DNA of 64,000 nt from Paenibacillus dendritiformis. Its GTDB lineage: Bacteria; Bacillota; Bacilli; Paenibacillales; Paenibacillaceae. The notes below the pieces were generated by a model. It had not been told where the DNA came from. It worked only from the letters and a program-made list of their open reading frames with translations, and made no database searches. Positions within the stretch are counted from its first letter, which is position 1. Each line of letters opens with the position of its first letter. The stretch is taken from positions 1 to 64,000 of the forward strand of contig NZ_LDIG01000170.1 of NCBI RefSeq assembly GCF_015845845.1. The letters are read 5' to 3'. Below are positions 26,443 through 35,521 of the stretch, one piece after another. Both the position numbers and the translations under genes were made by a program.

Positions 26443-26490
26443 GGGGGTGTCTCACTGCAGCAGCCCAAACTGCTTATGAGACAGCCCCTT
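26443..26490 (-). terminator. Large hairpin after the SDR gene
   Basis: GGGGTGTCTCA pairs with TGAGACAGCCCC across a 25-base loop. On the minus strand it starts GGGGCTGTCTCATAAG, a string also seen at ends of some insertion elements. A terminator or a small MITE-like remnant is possible. Confidence 0.4.
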
Positions 26491-26527
26491 CATAAGGGTG
26501 GACGGCATCGTTCAGATGCCGACAGGC

Positions 26528-27256
26528 CTACTGCGGATTCGTCGTCCAGATGCCGGCGGTCTTGACGAAGACGCGCTGCGGCAGCTTCAGGGCGGCGAGC
26601 GCGAGCTCGGCGACATCCTCCGGCTGCATCATCCGGTCCTCGTCGCCGATTTTGAGACCGGCGTTGACGGCCAGTTCGGTATTGACGGTGCTTGGCGTAA
26701 GCGCCGTGACGCGAATGTTATGCTTGCGCACCTCCTGCATCAACGCCTCGGTCAAGCCCATGACCGCGAACTTCGACGCGTTGTAGGCGGAGCCGGTCGC
26801 GAAGCCGCGCTCGCCCGCCGTCGAAGAAATATTGATGATGCTGCCTTCGTTCTGGGCGATGAGGCCCGGCAGCACGGCGCGCGTGACATAATAGGTGCCC
26901 ATCAGGTTCACCTGAATGATGCGCTCCCATTCCTCCACCGGCATGTCGACCAGCGTGCCGAAGGAAGCGATGCCGGCGTTGTTGATGACGATATGAATCG
27001 CGCCGAGCTGCTCCTGGATGGAAGCTATCGCTTGCTCCGCTTCGGCTTGCACGCCGACATCGGCCGCCGCGATCGCAACCTTGACATCGTATTGCCCGGC
27101 CAGCTCGGCCTTAAGCGCCTCCAGATCAGACTGCGTGCGGGCTATCAGCCCGAGATGCGTGCCTTCCTTGGCAAGCGCGACGGCTAATGCTTTGCCGATT
27201 CCTTTTCCTGCCCCGGTAATCAGGGCCGTCTTGTTCGCGAGATTGTTCAGTTCCAT
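26528..27256 (-). CDS. SDR-family 3-ketoacyl-ACP reductase-like oxidoreductase
   Basis: 242 residues, classical short-chain dehydrogenase. Cofactor motif TGAGKGIGKALA with a following Arg (LIARTQ) suggesting NADP(H), the NNAG motif, catalytic Ser in INISSTAGE and YNASK. The closest pattern is FabG-like reductases of unknown substrate. The ATG at 27256 follows AGGAGAGTTG. The open frame extends about 80 codons further upstream but has no coding character. Confidence 0.85.
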   Translation of the reverse strand: MELNNLANKTALITGAGKGIGKALAVALAKEGTHLGLIARTQSDLEALKAELAGQYDVKVAIAAADVGVQAEAEQAIASIQEQLGAIHIVINNAGIASFGTLVDMPVEEWERIIQVNLMGTYYVTRAVLPGLIAQNEGSIINISSTAGERGFATGSAYNASKFAVMGLTEALMQEVRKHNIRVTALTPSTVNTELAVNAGLKIGDEDRMMQPEDVAELALAALKLPQRVFVKTAGIWTTNPQ

Positions 27257-27637
27257 CGTACAACTCTCCTTTTTGGGTTCATCAAGTGCGCCGATAGCGC
27301 ATGGTACATGCCAAATAACTCCGATCCCGCAGATCCCGCGGAGCGCCGCGTATGTAGGGTCCTCCGTCTCAGGATGAGCAGGTTCACAGAGCGTGCTCTC
27401 TTTATTATAGGTGAACCAGCGGACAAGATCATATCCATCGTTCATCCTAAAGCATCTTAGCAGCGGCACGGCATAACACGGCGCGGCAGGGGGCAATAGT
27501 CGGTTCTGGCCACTGAAGGCAAGGGTTCGTTTAAATGTTCGAATTTGTATGGTAGTATATTGCTAACTGCACTACCGTGTATTTTTGCAGGCAAGAAGCC
27601 AGGATGAAGAGACTAATACCACAAGAAGCGGGTTGTC
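27257..27637. other. Divergent region between SDR and deoR
   Basis: No gene. It contains a GGTAGT/ACTACC inverted repeat (27551-27576) close to the deoR start, which could be an operator, and a minus-strand TATAAT at about 27412-27417 with no good -35. Confidence 0.45.
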
Positions 27638-28576
27638 ATGATGGATCAGGATAAACGTCGGCTTAGTATCGAAGCCGCAAGAATGTACTACATGTCAGAT
27701 TATAGTCAGGTCGAGATCGCTTCCATGCTCGGCGTCTCCCGTCCGACGGTATCGAGGCTGCTGCAGTATGCCAAAGATCAAGGCTATGTTCGCATCAACA
27801 TCGTCGATCCCCTCGAGGATCTGGATGAATTGGGAGAGCGCGTCAAGCAGAAGTATGAACTGGATACGGCGCTCGTATGTTATTCCCCCGTGAATGAATA
27901 CCACGAAATTCAGAAAAATATTAGCCAAAAAGCGGCAGACTATTTAGTGGAGACGGTTCAGGATACCGACATTATCGGGGTAACCTGGGGGAGAACGATG
28001 TACGCCGTGGCGGTTCGGCTGCAGGAGAAGCAGGTGCGGGGCGTCGAAGTTGTTCAATTAAAAGGCGGCATCAGCTACTCCCATGTCAATACGTATGCGG
28101 CGGAGACGGTCAATTTATTCGCGGCGGCGTTCCAGACGATTGCCAGATATTTGCCGCTGCCCGTTATATTCGACAGCGTTGCCCTGAAGCAGATGGTGGA
28201 GGAAGATCGGCATATCCACCGGATTATTCAATTGGGGAAGCAAGCGAATATCGCGGTCTTTACCGTGGGCACCGTGAATGATGACGCCCTGCTGTTCCAG
28301 CTGGGATATTTGAGCAAGGAAGAGAAGAACCTGCTGCAGCGCACCGGCGTCGGCGACATCTGCTCGCGCTTCTTCGACAAGGACGGGAATATATGCAGCG
28401 ATGATATTAATAACCGGACCGTCGGAATCGATTTGCCGGATCTTCGGAAAAAGGAGAAAGCGATTCTCATCGCCGGAGGCCAGCATAAGGTCGAAGCGAT
28501 TCGGGCCGCGCTTGTCGGCAATTACGCCAATATTATCGTGACGGATCAATTCACGGCGCAAGCGCTGCTGCAATAA
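27638..28576 (+). CDS. deoR: DeoR, SorC-family regulator of deoxyribonucleoside catabolism
   Basis: 312 residues. HTH near the N-terminus (YSQVEIASMLGVSRPTVSRL), then a sugar-phosphate-binding domain with IGVTWGRTMYAVA, VVQLKGGISYSH and the C-terminal ILIAGGQHKVEAIRAAL. These match Bacillus DeoR, which represses dra-nupC-pdp and is relieved by deoxyribose-5-phosphate. Its position directly before deoC supports this. Confidence 0.9.
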   Translation: MMDQDKRRLSIEAARMYYMSDYSQVEIASMLGVSRPTVSRLLQYAKDQGYVRINIVDPLEDLDELGERVKQKYELDTALVCYSPVNEYHEIQKNISQKAADYLVETVQDTDIIGVTWGRTMYAVAVRLQEKQVRGVEVVQLKGGISYSHVNTYAAETVNLFAAAFQTIARYLPLPVIFDSVALKQMVEEDRHIHRIIQLGKQANIAVFTVGTVNDDALLFQLGYLSKEEKNLLQRTGVGDICSRFFDKDGNICSDDINNRTVGIDLPDLRKKEKAILIAGGQHKVEAIRAALVGNYANIIVTDQFTAQALLQ

Positions 28577-28598
28577 TGCATAATATGACAAGAGCAAT

Positions 28599-28653
28599 CC
28601 CCCTTGGAATAAGTGGAGGACAAGTCCCTCCGCCTTTTCCGAGGGGCTTTTTT
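28599..28653 (+). terminator. Terminator after deoR
   Basis: A long imperfect stem (CCCCTTGGAATAAG with CTTTTCCGAGGGG), with an inner GGAGG/CCTCC pair, followed by CTTTTTT. deoR is therefore probably transcribed apart from the deo operon. Confidence 0.75.
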
Positions 28654-28739
28654 GTATGCTTAAGGCCAAAATATGACAAAATATAACTAGCCGGCATGCA
28701 AGTTCACGAATTTGCAATGAACATAATTTCTATGAAATG

Positions 28740-28768
28740 TTTACATCGGTTCAGGCGCGTGTTATGAT
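28740..28768 (+). promoter_or_regulatory. Sigma-A promoter of the deo operon
   Basis: TTTACA at 28740-28745, a 17-base spacer and TATGAT at 28763-28768. ACAAATTTGT, a 10-base palindrome near 28810, lies downstream and could be part of the DeoR operator. Confidence 0.75.
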
Positions 28769-28834
28769 ACCTGTGAATCAATATGGTTAATCTATAAATA
28801 TTATGATGACAAATTTGTTCAAGGGGTGTACAGC

Positions 28835-29500
28835 ATGAGCATTGCGCAAATGATCGACCACACGCTGCTGCGGGCTGACGCAGTGAAGGACGAGATTACG
28901 AAGCTGACAGAAGAAGCGAAACGGTACCAGTTTGCCTCGGTATGCGTCAATCCCGCATGGGTGGCGTACTGCGCTGAGCAGCTTGCCGGCACCCCGGTCA
29001 AGGTGTGCACGGTCATCGGTTTCCCGCTTGGCGCTTCGACGACGGCCGTCAAAGCCTACGAGACGGCGGACGCGATTGCGAACGGAGCGACTGAGATCGA
29101 TATGGTCATCAACGTCGGCCAGCTGAAGGCAGGGAACGATGACGATGTGGAGCGCGACATCGCGGCGGTCGTGGAAGCCGCTGCCGGGAAAGCGCTTGTC
29201 AAGGTCATTATCGAGACATGCCTGCTTACGGAGGAGGAGAAGATTCGCGCTTGCGAGCTGGCGGTAAAGGCCGGCGCGGACTTCGTGAAGACATCGACGG
29301 GCTTCTCTACAGGCGGAGCTACGCGGGAAGACGTGGCGCTCATGCGCCGTACGGTCGGAGAGCGAGCGGGCGTGAAAGCCTCCGGCGGAGTACGCAGCCT
29401 GGAAGATGTCAACACTATGATTGAAGCGGGAGCTACGCGAATCGGAGCGAGTTCCGGAGTAAGCATTATGAATGGCATGGAGTCGTCATCTTCATACTAA
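28835..29500 (+). CDS. deoC: Deoxyribose-phosphate aldolase
   Basis: 221 residues. Cleaves 2-deoxyribose-5-phosphate to glyceraldehyde-3-phosphate and acetaldehyde. Schiff-base Lys in [15 protein letters not shown], a second active-site Lys in [10 protein letters not shown], and the opening [10 protein letters not shown] typical of the family. The ATG at 28835 follows AAGGGG. First gene of the deo operon. Confidence 0.93.
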   Translation: MSIAQMIDHTLLRADAVKDEITKLTEEAKRYQFASVCVNPAWVAYCAEQLAGTPVKVCTVIGFPLGASTTAVKAYETADAIANGATEIDMVINVGQLKAGNDDDVERDIAAVVEAAAGKALVKVIIETCLLTEEEKIRACELAVKAGADFVKTSTGFSTGGATREDVALMRRTVGERAGVKASGGVRSLEDVNTMIEAGATRIGASSGVSIMNGMESSSSY

Positions 29501-29556
29501 ATGCTGTGGAAGAAAGCAAACGTTGGCGGAGAAGCGCCGATAAGGAGGAGCAGATC

Positions 29557-29958
29557 ATGAAGGAGCAATTGATTCAAGAGGCACTGGAAGCGCGCAAGCA
29601 GGCTTATGCGCCGTATTCCCGGTTTCAGGTCGGGGCCGCCGTGCTCGCCGGGGGAAAAATCTTTCGCGGTTGCAACGTGGAAAATGCATCCTATGGCTTA
29701 ACGAACTGCGCGGAGCGAACCGCCGTGTTCAAGGCGGTGTCCGAGGGCGAGAAAAAGATCGAAGCCATCGCCGTCGTCGCGGATACCGAGGGTCCGGTTG
29801 CCCCATGCGGCGCGTGCCGTCAGGTGCTGGCTGAATTTTGCGACAGCGGCACGAGAATCTTTTTATCGAATCTTCATGGCCATACCGAGGAGTGGACGAT
29901 ATCCCGTTTGCTTCCGGGCGCTTTTTCCGCAGAAGACATGGCTCAGGACAGCAAATAG
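29557..29958 (+). CDS. cdd: Cytidine deaminase
   Basis: 133 residues, homotetrameric zinc type. Zinc and catalytic motifs are NCAERTAVFKAV and PCGACRQVLAEF; the N-terminal YAPYSRFQVGAAVL is also diagnostic. Deaminates cytidine and deoxycytidine. The ATG at 29557 follows AAGGAGGAG. Confidence 0.95.
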   Translation: MKEQLIQEALEARKQAYAPYSRFQVGAAVLAGGKIFRGCNVENASYGLTNCAERTAVFKAVSEGEKKIEAIAVVADTEGPVAPCGACRQVLAEFCDSGTRIFLSNLHGHTEEWTISRLLPGAFSAEDMAQDSK

Positions 29959-29979
29959 CTTTCCTGTCCTGAGCCTTTT
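29940..29979 (+). terminator. Hairpin overlapping the cdd stop
   Basis: GGCTCAGGACAG and CTGTCCTGAGCC form a perfect 12-bp stem that includes the end of cdd, followed by TTTTG. It may attenuate transcription into nupC or stabilise the deoC-cdd message. Confidence 0.7.
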
Positions 29980-30038
29980 GTAAGCGGTAACAGGAATCCG
30001 AATTTGTTTTGCATGCTTGAGCTTGGGAGGAACTTGAG

Positions 30039-31229
30039 ATGAAATATGTGATTGCTATCGTCGGATTGCTGGCCGTATTCGGACTGACCTACCTGGCGAG
30101 CAAGGACCGGGGCCGCATCCGCTATCGGCCGCTGGCGCAAATGATTGTGCTGCAGATCGTCCTGGCTTTCGTATTGTTGAACACGACGGTGGGCGAGACG
30201 CTGATTCGAGGATTTGCCTCCGTGTTCGAAGCGCTGCTGGCCTATGCGGCGGAAGGCGTTAACTTTGTGTTCGGCGGAATCGTGAACGAAGGGCAGGGCA
30301 CGCAATTTTTCCTGATGGTTCTGCTGCCGATTGTGTTTATTTCCGCGCTGATTGGCATTTTGCAATATACGAAGATATTACCGTTCATTATCAAATATAT
30401 CGGCCTGCTGCTCAGCAAGGTGAACGGCATGGGCAAGCTGGAATCGTATAATGCGGTTGCTTCCGCCATACTGGGGCAATCGGAAGTGTTTATTTCGGTC
30501 AAGAAGCAAATCGGGATGCTGCCGGAGCGCCGTCTATATACGCTGTGCGCTTCCGCCATGTCGACGGTCTCCATGTCCATCGTCGGGGCCTACATGACGA
30601 TGATCGAGCCGAAATATGTCGTCACGGCACTCGTGCTGAACCTGTTCGGCGGCTTCATTATCGCCTCGATACTGAATCCGTATACCGTGTCGAAGGAAGA
30701 GGATATTCTCGAGGTTCAGGACGAGCATAAGCAATCCTTCTTCGAGATGCTGGGCGAATACATTATGGACGGATTCAGGGTGGCGATTACCGTCGCCGCG
30801 ATGCTGATCGGCTTCGTCGCTTTGATTGCATTGATTAACGGCCTGTTCGGGACCTTGTTCGGCATTACGTTCCAGCAGATTTTGGGTTATATTTTCGCGC
30901 CGATCGCCTTCCTTATGGGCGTGCCTTGGGCGGAAGCGGTCGATGCGGGCAGCATCATGGCGACGAAAATGGTAGCGAATGAATTCGTGGCGATGCTGGA
31001 TTTGTCCGCCATGACGAAGGATGGCGCAATGTCTTCACGGACGATTGGCATCGTATCCGTTTTCCTGGTCTCGTTCGCGAACTTTTCGTCCATCGGCATT
31101 ATTTCCGGGGCCGTGAAGGGGCTGCATGAGAAGCAGGGGAACACGGTCGCCCGCTTCGGCCTGCGCTTGCTGTACGGCGCCACGCTGGTCAGCGTGCTGT
31201 CGGCGACGATTGCCGGTCTGTTCCTGTAA
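30039..31229 (+). CDS. nupC: NupC-type nucleoside transporter
   Basis: 396 residues, CNT family. Conserved blocks are [16 protein letters not shown] (substrate site), [31 protein letters not shown], and NEFVAM and [16 protein letters not shown] near the C-terminus. The start follows TGGGAGGAAC. It imports (deoxy)nucleosides for the downstream phosphorylases. Distinct from the copy at 3948. Confidence 0.92.
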   Translation: MKYVIAIVGLLAVFGLTYLASKDRGRIRYRPLAQMIVLQIVLAFVLLNTTVGETLIRGFASVFEALLAYAAEGVNFVFGGIVNEGQGTQFFLMVLLPIVFISALIGILQYTKILPFIIKYIGLLLSKVNGMGKLESYNAVASAILGQSEVFISVKKQIGMLPERRLYTLCASAMSTVSMSIVGAYMTMIEPKYVVTALVLNLFGGFIIASILNPYTVSKEEDILEVQDEHKQSFFEMLGEYIMDGFRVAITVAAMLIGFVALIALINGLFGTLFGITFQQILGYIFAPIAFLMGVPWAEAVDAGSIMATKMVANEFVAMLDLSAMTKDGAMSSRTIGIVSVFLVSFANFSSIGIISGAVKGLHEKQGNTVARFGLRLLYGATLVSVLSATIAGLFL

Positions 31230-31308
31230 GGATTCGCAGAAAAAACAGAACCGCGATGCCGTAGTTCCGATGCGGAACGGGATCGCAGGCTAACGGAGGA
31301 GGAACGGG

Positions 31309-32016
31309 ATGAGCGTTCACATTGGAGCGAAGCAAGGCGAGATTGCAGAGACGATACTGCTTCCGGGCGATCCGCTAAGAGCGAAGCATATTGCGGAGAC
31401 GTATATGGAGGACATCGTATGCTATAACGAGGTGCGGGGCATGCTGGGCTTCACCGGCACCTATCGCGGGAAGCGGGTGTCGGTTCAAGGCACGGGCATG
31501 GGCATTCCGACGACGAGCATCTATGTCAATGAACTGATTGCGGATTACGGCGTCAAACATTTAATCCGGGTCGGCACCTGCGGCGCGATGCAGGAGCATG
31601 TTCATGTGCGCGACGTCATTCTTGCCCAGGCATCCTGCACCGATTCGAGCATGAACCGCCACGAATTCAGCGGGTACGATTATTCGCCGATTGCCAGCTT
31701 TCCCTTGCTGCAAGCGGCCTATGAACGGGGCATGGCCAAGGGATTGAAGCTGCATGTCGGCAACGTGTTCAGCTCGGATATGTTCTATCGCAGCGACAAA
31801 TCCGTCGTGAAGAAGCTGATGGATTACGGCGTGCTCGGAGTCGAAATGGAAACGACGGCGCTGTACACGCTTGCCGCGAAATACGGCGTCAAGGCGTTAA
31901 CGATATTGACGGTAAGCGATCATTTGCTGACCGGGGAAGAAACGACCGCCGCCGAGCGCCAGACAACCTTCCATGACATGATGGAGGTCGCGCTGGAGAC
32001 GGCAATCTCAATCTAG
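31309..32016 (+). CDS. deoD: Purine nucleoside phosphorylase (DeoD type)
   Basis: 235 residues, hexameric bacterial type. [14 protein letters not shown] is the phosphate-binding start, [14 protein letters not shown] and VGTCGAMQ follow, and the ribose site is [15 protein letters not shown] with the catalytic Asp in VSDHLLTGE. It cleaves purine (deoxy)nucleosides with phosphate. The ATG follows GGAGGAACGGG. Confidence 0.94.
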   Translation: MSVHIGAKQGEIAETILLPGDPLRAKHIAETYMEDIVCYNEVRGMLGFTGTYRGKRVSVQGTGMGIPTTSIYVNELIADYGVKHLIRVGTCGAMQEHVHVRDVILAQASCTDSSMNRHEFSGYDYSPIASFPLLQAAYERGMAKGLKLHVGNVFSSDMFYRSDKSVVKKLMDYGVLGVEMETTALYTLAAKYGVKALTILTVSDHLLTGEETTAAERQTTFHDMMEVALETAISI

Positions 32017-32093
32017 CGGTTCGGGTTTTGGCTCACAGCCGCCTCAGACGGGGCAGCGCATCAATCAACGAGAGACAGGGAGGAGCATCAACG

Positions 32094-33395
32094 ATGAGAA
32101 TGGTGGATTTGATTGCGAAGAAGCGGGATGGCAAGGAGCTGACGACGGAGGAGATCAACTTCGTCATCGAAGGATATACGAAGGGAGACATTCCCGATTA
32201 TCAGGTGAGCGCCTGGGCGATGGCCATTTATTTTCAGGATATGTCGGAGCGGGAACGGGCCGATCTGACGATGGCGATGGTGAACTCCGGGGACACGATC
32301 GATTTGTCGGCCATTGAAGGCATCAAGGTGGATAAGCATTCGACCGGGGGCGTCGGGGATACGACGACGCTCGTGCTGGCGCCGCTCGTCGCCGCATTGG
32401 ATATTCCGGTGGCGAAGATGTCGGGGCGCGGGCTCGGCCATACGGGCGGCACGATCGACAAGCTGGAATCGATCGAAGGCTTCCATGTCGAGATTAGCAC
32501 GGACGAGTTCGTGAATCTGGTCAATACGCATAAGATTGCCGTCATCGGACAGACGGGCAATCTGACGCCGGCGGACAAGAAGCTGTATGCGCTGCGCGAT
32601 GTCACCGGCACGGTGAACTCGATTCCGCTCATCGCGAGCTCGATTATGAGCAAGAAGATCGCGGCAGGCTCCGATGCGATCGTGCTTGACGTGAAGACAG
32701 GGGCGGGCGCCTTCATGAAGACGGCCGAGGATGCGAAGAAGCTGGCACACGCGATGGTCAGCATCGGCAACAACGTCGGCCGCAAGACGATGGCCGTCAT
32801 TTCGGACATGAGCCAGCCGCTTGGGCGCGCGATCGGCAACTCCCTGGAAGTGCAGGAAGCGATCGATACGCTGCGCGGGCGCGGGCCGGCCGATCTGGAG
32901 GAGCTGTGCCTGGCGCTCGGGCGGCAGATGGTCTATCTTGCGGGCAAGGCCGCATCGTTGGAAGAAGCGGAGGAGCAATTGAAGGAAGTTATCCGCAACG
33001 GCAAGGCCTTGGATAAGTTCAAGGAATTCATCGCGAATCAGGGCGGCAATCCAGCCGTGGCGGACGATCCGAGTCTGCTTCCGCAAGCGTCCTTCCTGAT
33101 CGAAGTCCCGGCACGTCAGGACGGCGTCGTCGCCGAGATCGTCGCGGACGAGATTGGAACGGCGGCCATGCTGCTCGGCGCGGGACGCGCGACGAAGGAT
33201 TCCGAGATCGATCTTGCGGTCGGCCTGATGCTGAACAAGAAGATCGGCGACCGGGTTCAGGCAGGCGAGTCCCTGGTCACGATACATGCCAATCGCGAAA
33301 ACGTTGACGATGTGATCGAGAAGATTTACGCGAACATCCGCATTGGCGACCATGCCGAAGCGCCGGTGCTCGTGCATGATATTGTAACCGAATAA
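32094..33395 (+). CDS. pdp: Pyrimidine-nucleoside phosphorylase
   Basis: 433 residues. The opening [20 protein letters not shown], the phosphate-binding [19 protein letters not shown] and the glycine-rich [20 protein letters not shown] are those of Pdp/DeoA. Last gene of the operon. The ATG follows GGGAGGAGC; an extension to 32028 lacks support. No phosphopentomutase gene lies in the operon. Confidence 0.94.
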   Translation: MRMVDLIAKKRDGKELTTEEINFVIEGYTKGDIPDYQVSAWAMAIYFQDMSERERADLTMAMVNSGDTIDLSAIEGIKVDKHSTGGVGDTTTLVLAPLVAALDIPVAKMSGRGLGHTGGTIDKLESIEGFHVEISTDEFVNLVNTHKIAVIGQTGNLTPADKKLYALRDVTGTVNSIPLIASSIMSKKIAAGSDAIVLDVKTGAGAFMKTAEDAKKLAHAMVSIGNNVGRKTMAVISDMSQPLGRAIGNSLEVQEAIDTLRGRGPADLEELCLALGRQMVYLAGKAASLEEAEEQLKEVIRNGKALDKFKEFIANQGGNPAVADDPSLLPQASFLIEVPARQDGVVAEIVADEIGTAAMLLGAGRATKDSEIDLAVGLMLNKKIGDRVQAGESLVTIHANRENVDDVIEKIYANIRIGDHAEAPVLVHDIVTE

Positions 33396-33406
33396 ACCAA
33401 TCATCG

Positions 33407-33441
33407 TGCAGCCCTCGTCTTGCTCTAAGACGGGGGCTGTC
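33407..33441 (+). terminator. Hairpin after pdp
   Basis: CAGCCCTCGTCTT pairs with AAGACGGGGGCTG. No U-run follows, so it may act as a weak or factor-dependent terminator. Confidence 0.5.
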
Positions 33442-33545
33442 GGGCGTATAGGGGGCGTATAGACGCTTGAAAAAAACTTGCGCAGCGGCGGGATTATCGG
33501 TCATACTACAGAAATGAAGATCGCGCGACAGGAGGCGGACCGAAG

Positions 33546-34259
33546 TTGACTATCAAAGTGCTGATCGCAGACGACAATTCGTTTATACGGGAAGGCATGA
33601 AAATCATATTATCCAGCTTTGAGGAATTTGAAGTGGCCGGCACGGTCGAGGACGGGGCCGAGGCGGTCGCATTTTGCAAGGGCCACGACGTGGACGTCGC
33701 GCTGCTGGATGTGCGGATGCCGAATATGAACGGCGTCGAGGCGGCCCGCCTGTTGACGGAGCAGACCAAGGTCAAGCCGCTCATTCTGACGACGTTCGAC
33801 GACGATGAGTTCGTGCTGGAAGCCATCCGGGCGGGAGCGCGCGGATATCTGCTCAAGAACAATGATCCCGAACGGATTCGCGACGCCATCAAGAGTGTCT
33901 GCAACGACCATCACGTCTTGCAGGATGTCGTGCTGGACAAGATCAAGGCCAACCTTGCCGCAGATCATTCTTCTTCCCCGCACGCGGCCATGCCCGATTC
34001 GGGAGGGACAACATCGCCGCCAGCGGCCGATCCGGGCGGATGCAAAATCGACCGCAGCCCGTTCACGGAACGGGAGCTGGGCGTGATGGACCATATCGCC
34101 CGCGGCTTGTCCAACAAAGAAATCGCCAGGAAGCTGTTCATCTCCGAAGGAACCGTCGCCAACTACATCACCTCGATCTTGAATAAAACGGGACTTGAGC
34201 ATCGCACGCAGATTGCGATCTATTATTTGACGGGTGAAGCGAGAACGTCGGATGAATAG
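33546..34259 (+). CDS. NarL-family response regulator, LnrK-like
   Basis: 237 residues. Receiver: ADDNSFIREGM, phosphoacceptor Asp in VALLDVRMPNMNGVEAA, and the switch LTTFDDDEFVLEAIRAGARG. A Ser/Pro/Ala linker (about 140-160) precedes a LuxR-type HTH (FTERELGVMDHIARGLSNKE, then FISEGTVANYITSILNKTGL). TTG start with AGGAGG upstream. Placed before a DesK-type kinase and an ABC exporter as in the linearmycin-response locus, but with the regulator first. Confidence 0.87.
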   Translation: MTIKVLIADDNSFIREGMKIILSSFEEFEVAGTVEDGAEAVAFCKGHDVDVALLDVRMPNMNGVEAARLLTEQTKVKPLILTTFDDDEFVLEAIRAGARGYLLKNNDPERIRDAIKSVCNDHHVLQDVVLDKIKANLAADHSSSPHAAMPDSGGTTSPPAADPGGCKIDRSPFTERELGVMDHIARGLSNKEIARKLFISEGTVANYITSILNKTGLEHRTQIAIYYLTGEARTSDE

Positions 34260-34279
34260 GAGTTAGGAGATTATCGCCT

Positions 34280-35395
34280 ATGGAACTATGGACGATCGGC
34301 AATAAAGCGGTGGTGCTCGGCTATCTTGTGCTGGCCTCATTTCTGATGAATTTCGCTTCCGCGGCGAGCCCGTGGCATATTCTCTCCTACTTGCTGTATC
34401 TCGCCGTGAATATCACGGTTCCCATTTTCAAAAACATCCGGCTCAAGCAGACCCTTATCGCCTGCTCCGCCGCATTCGTCATCGTATGCGCGATCCGGCT
34501 GGATCCGTTATTCCTGCTGCTGCTTCCGATCAATGTGTACGAATTCGTCTCTTCCTGCTCGGATCGGAGGCGGCTCGCCTTCGTGTGCATGCTGCCGCCG
34601 CTGCTCTTCATGCCTCCCGATCTGATTCCGCTGTACTTGCTCAGCGCCCTGCTCAGCTATTTGCTGTATGCCTGCGCTAGCGGGCTCAGCGTCAGGCTGG
34701 CCAGGCTGGAGAGCGAGCGGGAAAAGATGCGGGGAGAGCTGCAGCGGCTGGCCCGCACCTTGAGCGAGAACAATGAATATATCCGCCAGTCCGAATATAC
34801 GATCAAGCTGGAGGAGCGGAACCGGCTCTCCCAGCAGATTCATGACGACGTCGGCCATGCCATGGCGGGGGCGCTGATTCAGATGGAGGCGGCCCGGCGG
34901 CTGCTGGCCGCCGACCGGGACAAGGCGTCCGAGCTGCTGGGCAATGCCGTCGCGATCTCCAAGGAGGGGCTGGAGCGCATCCGCTTGACGCTCAAGGACA
35001 TGAAGCCGCGGCCCGAGGAGATGGGGATCAACCGGCTCCGCCTGTTCGTCGACGAGTTGGCGGCCCGGGAAGGCGTGGCCGCGACGCTGGCTTATGACGG
35101 GGATATCGACGCCATCACGCCGCTGCAATGGAAGATCATTCAGCAGAATGCGACCGAGGCGGTCACGAATGCGCTCAAGTATGCGCAGGCCACCGCCATC
35201 CATATTGAAGTTCGGGTGCTGAACAAATTCATCAAGGCGGTCGTCTCGGACAACGGCGTCGGGGCGGAGAAGGTCGTGAAAGGACTTGGGATGGTAGGCA
35301 TGGAGGAGCGGGCCGCTTCCACAGGAGGCACGGTTATCGTCGACGGGACGAATGGCTTTACCGTAACGACCCTTCTGCCTTGCGGAGGCCGATGA
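34280..35395 (+). CDS. DesK/NarX-type sensor histidine kinase, LnrJ-like
   Basis: 371 residues. Five or six membrane helices fill residues 10-140 with almost no external sensor domain, so the signal is probably sensed within the membrane. A coiled coil (about 145-185) leads to LSQQIHDDVGHAMAGALIQ (HisKA_3 phospho-His), then NALKYAQATAIHIEV, VSDNGVG and GLGMVGMEERA. Such intramembrane kinases typically detect membrane-active antibiotics. Confidence 0.86.
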   Translation: MELWTIGNKAVVLGYLVLASFLMNFASAASPWHILSYLLYLAVNITVPIFKNIRLKQTLIACSAAFVIVCAIRLDPLFLLLLPINVYEFVSSCSDRRRLAFVCMLPPLLFMPPDLIPLYLLSALLSYLLYACASGLSVRLARLESEREKMRGELQRLARTLSENNEYIRQSEYTIKLEERNRLSQQIHDDVGHAMAGALIQMEAARRLLAADRDKASELLGNAVAISKEGLERIRLTLKDMKPRPEEMGINRLRLFVDELAAREGVAATLAYDGDIDAITPLQWKIIQQNATEAVTNALKYAQATAIHIEVRVLNKFIKAVVSDNGVGAEKVVKGLGMVGMEERAASTGGTVIVDGTNGFTVTTLLPCGGR

Positions 35396-35400
35396 GGCCA

Positions 35401-35439
35401 GTGAACATTCTCATGCCGAAACAAGTGAATATTCTCATG
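35401..35439 (+). promoter_or_regulatory. Direct repeat before the ABC exporter genes
   Basis: GTGAACATTCTCATG at 35401-35415 and GTGAATATTCTCATG at 35425-35439 (14 of 15 identical, 24 bases apart) lie upstream of a CTGACA/TACAAT promoter-like pair. They are good candidates for binding of the NarL-type regulator. Confidence 0.5.
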
Positions 35440-35521
35440 AACAGAGGATGAACTTATGCACTGACATAAGCGCATCCTTTTTTATTACAATACGGACAGA
35501 ACCATGGAGGGAGCGAAACGG

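Larger units (their letters stand above)
25891..26527. other. Gene-free stretch with CTGC/GCAG hairpins
   Basis: Begins with a terminator at 25913-25941. The rest has no plausible gene but contains three close hairpins with CTGC/GCAG stems (26237-26364) and a larger GGGGTGTCTCA/TGAGACAGCCCC hairpin (26443-26490). Confidence 0.5.

Noticed and set aside
32088..33404. 438-codon minus-strand frame opposite pdp
   Set aside because: Shadow of the GC-rich pdp gene, with no ribosome site or domain.
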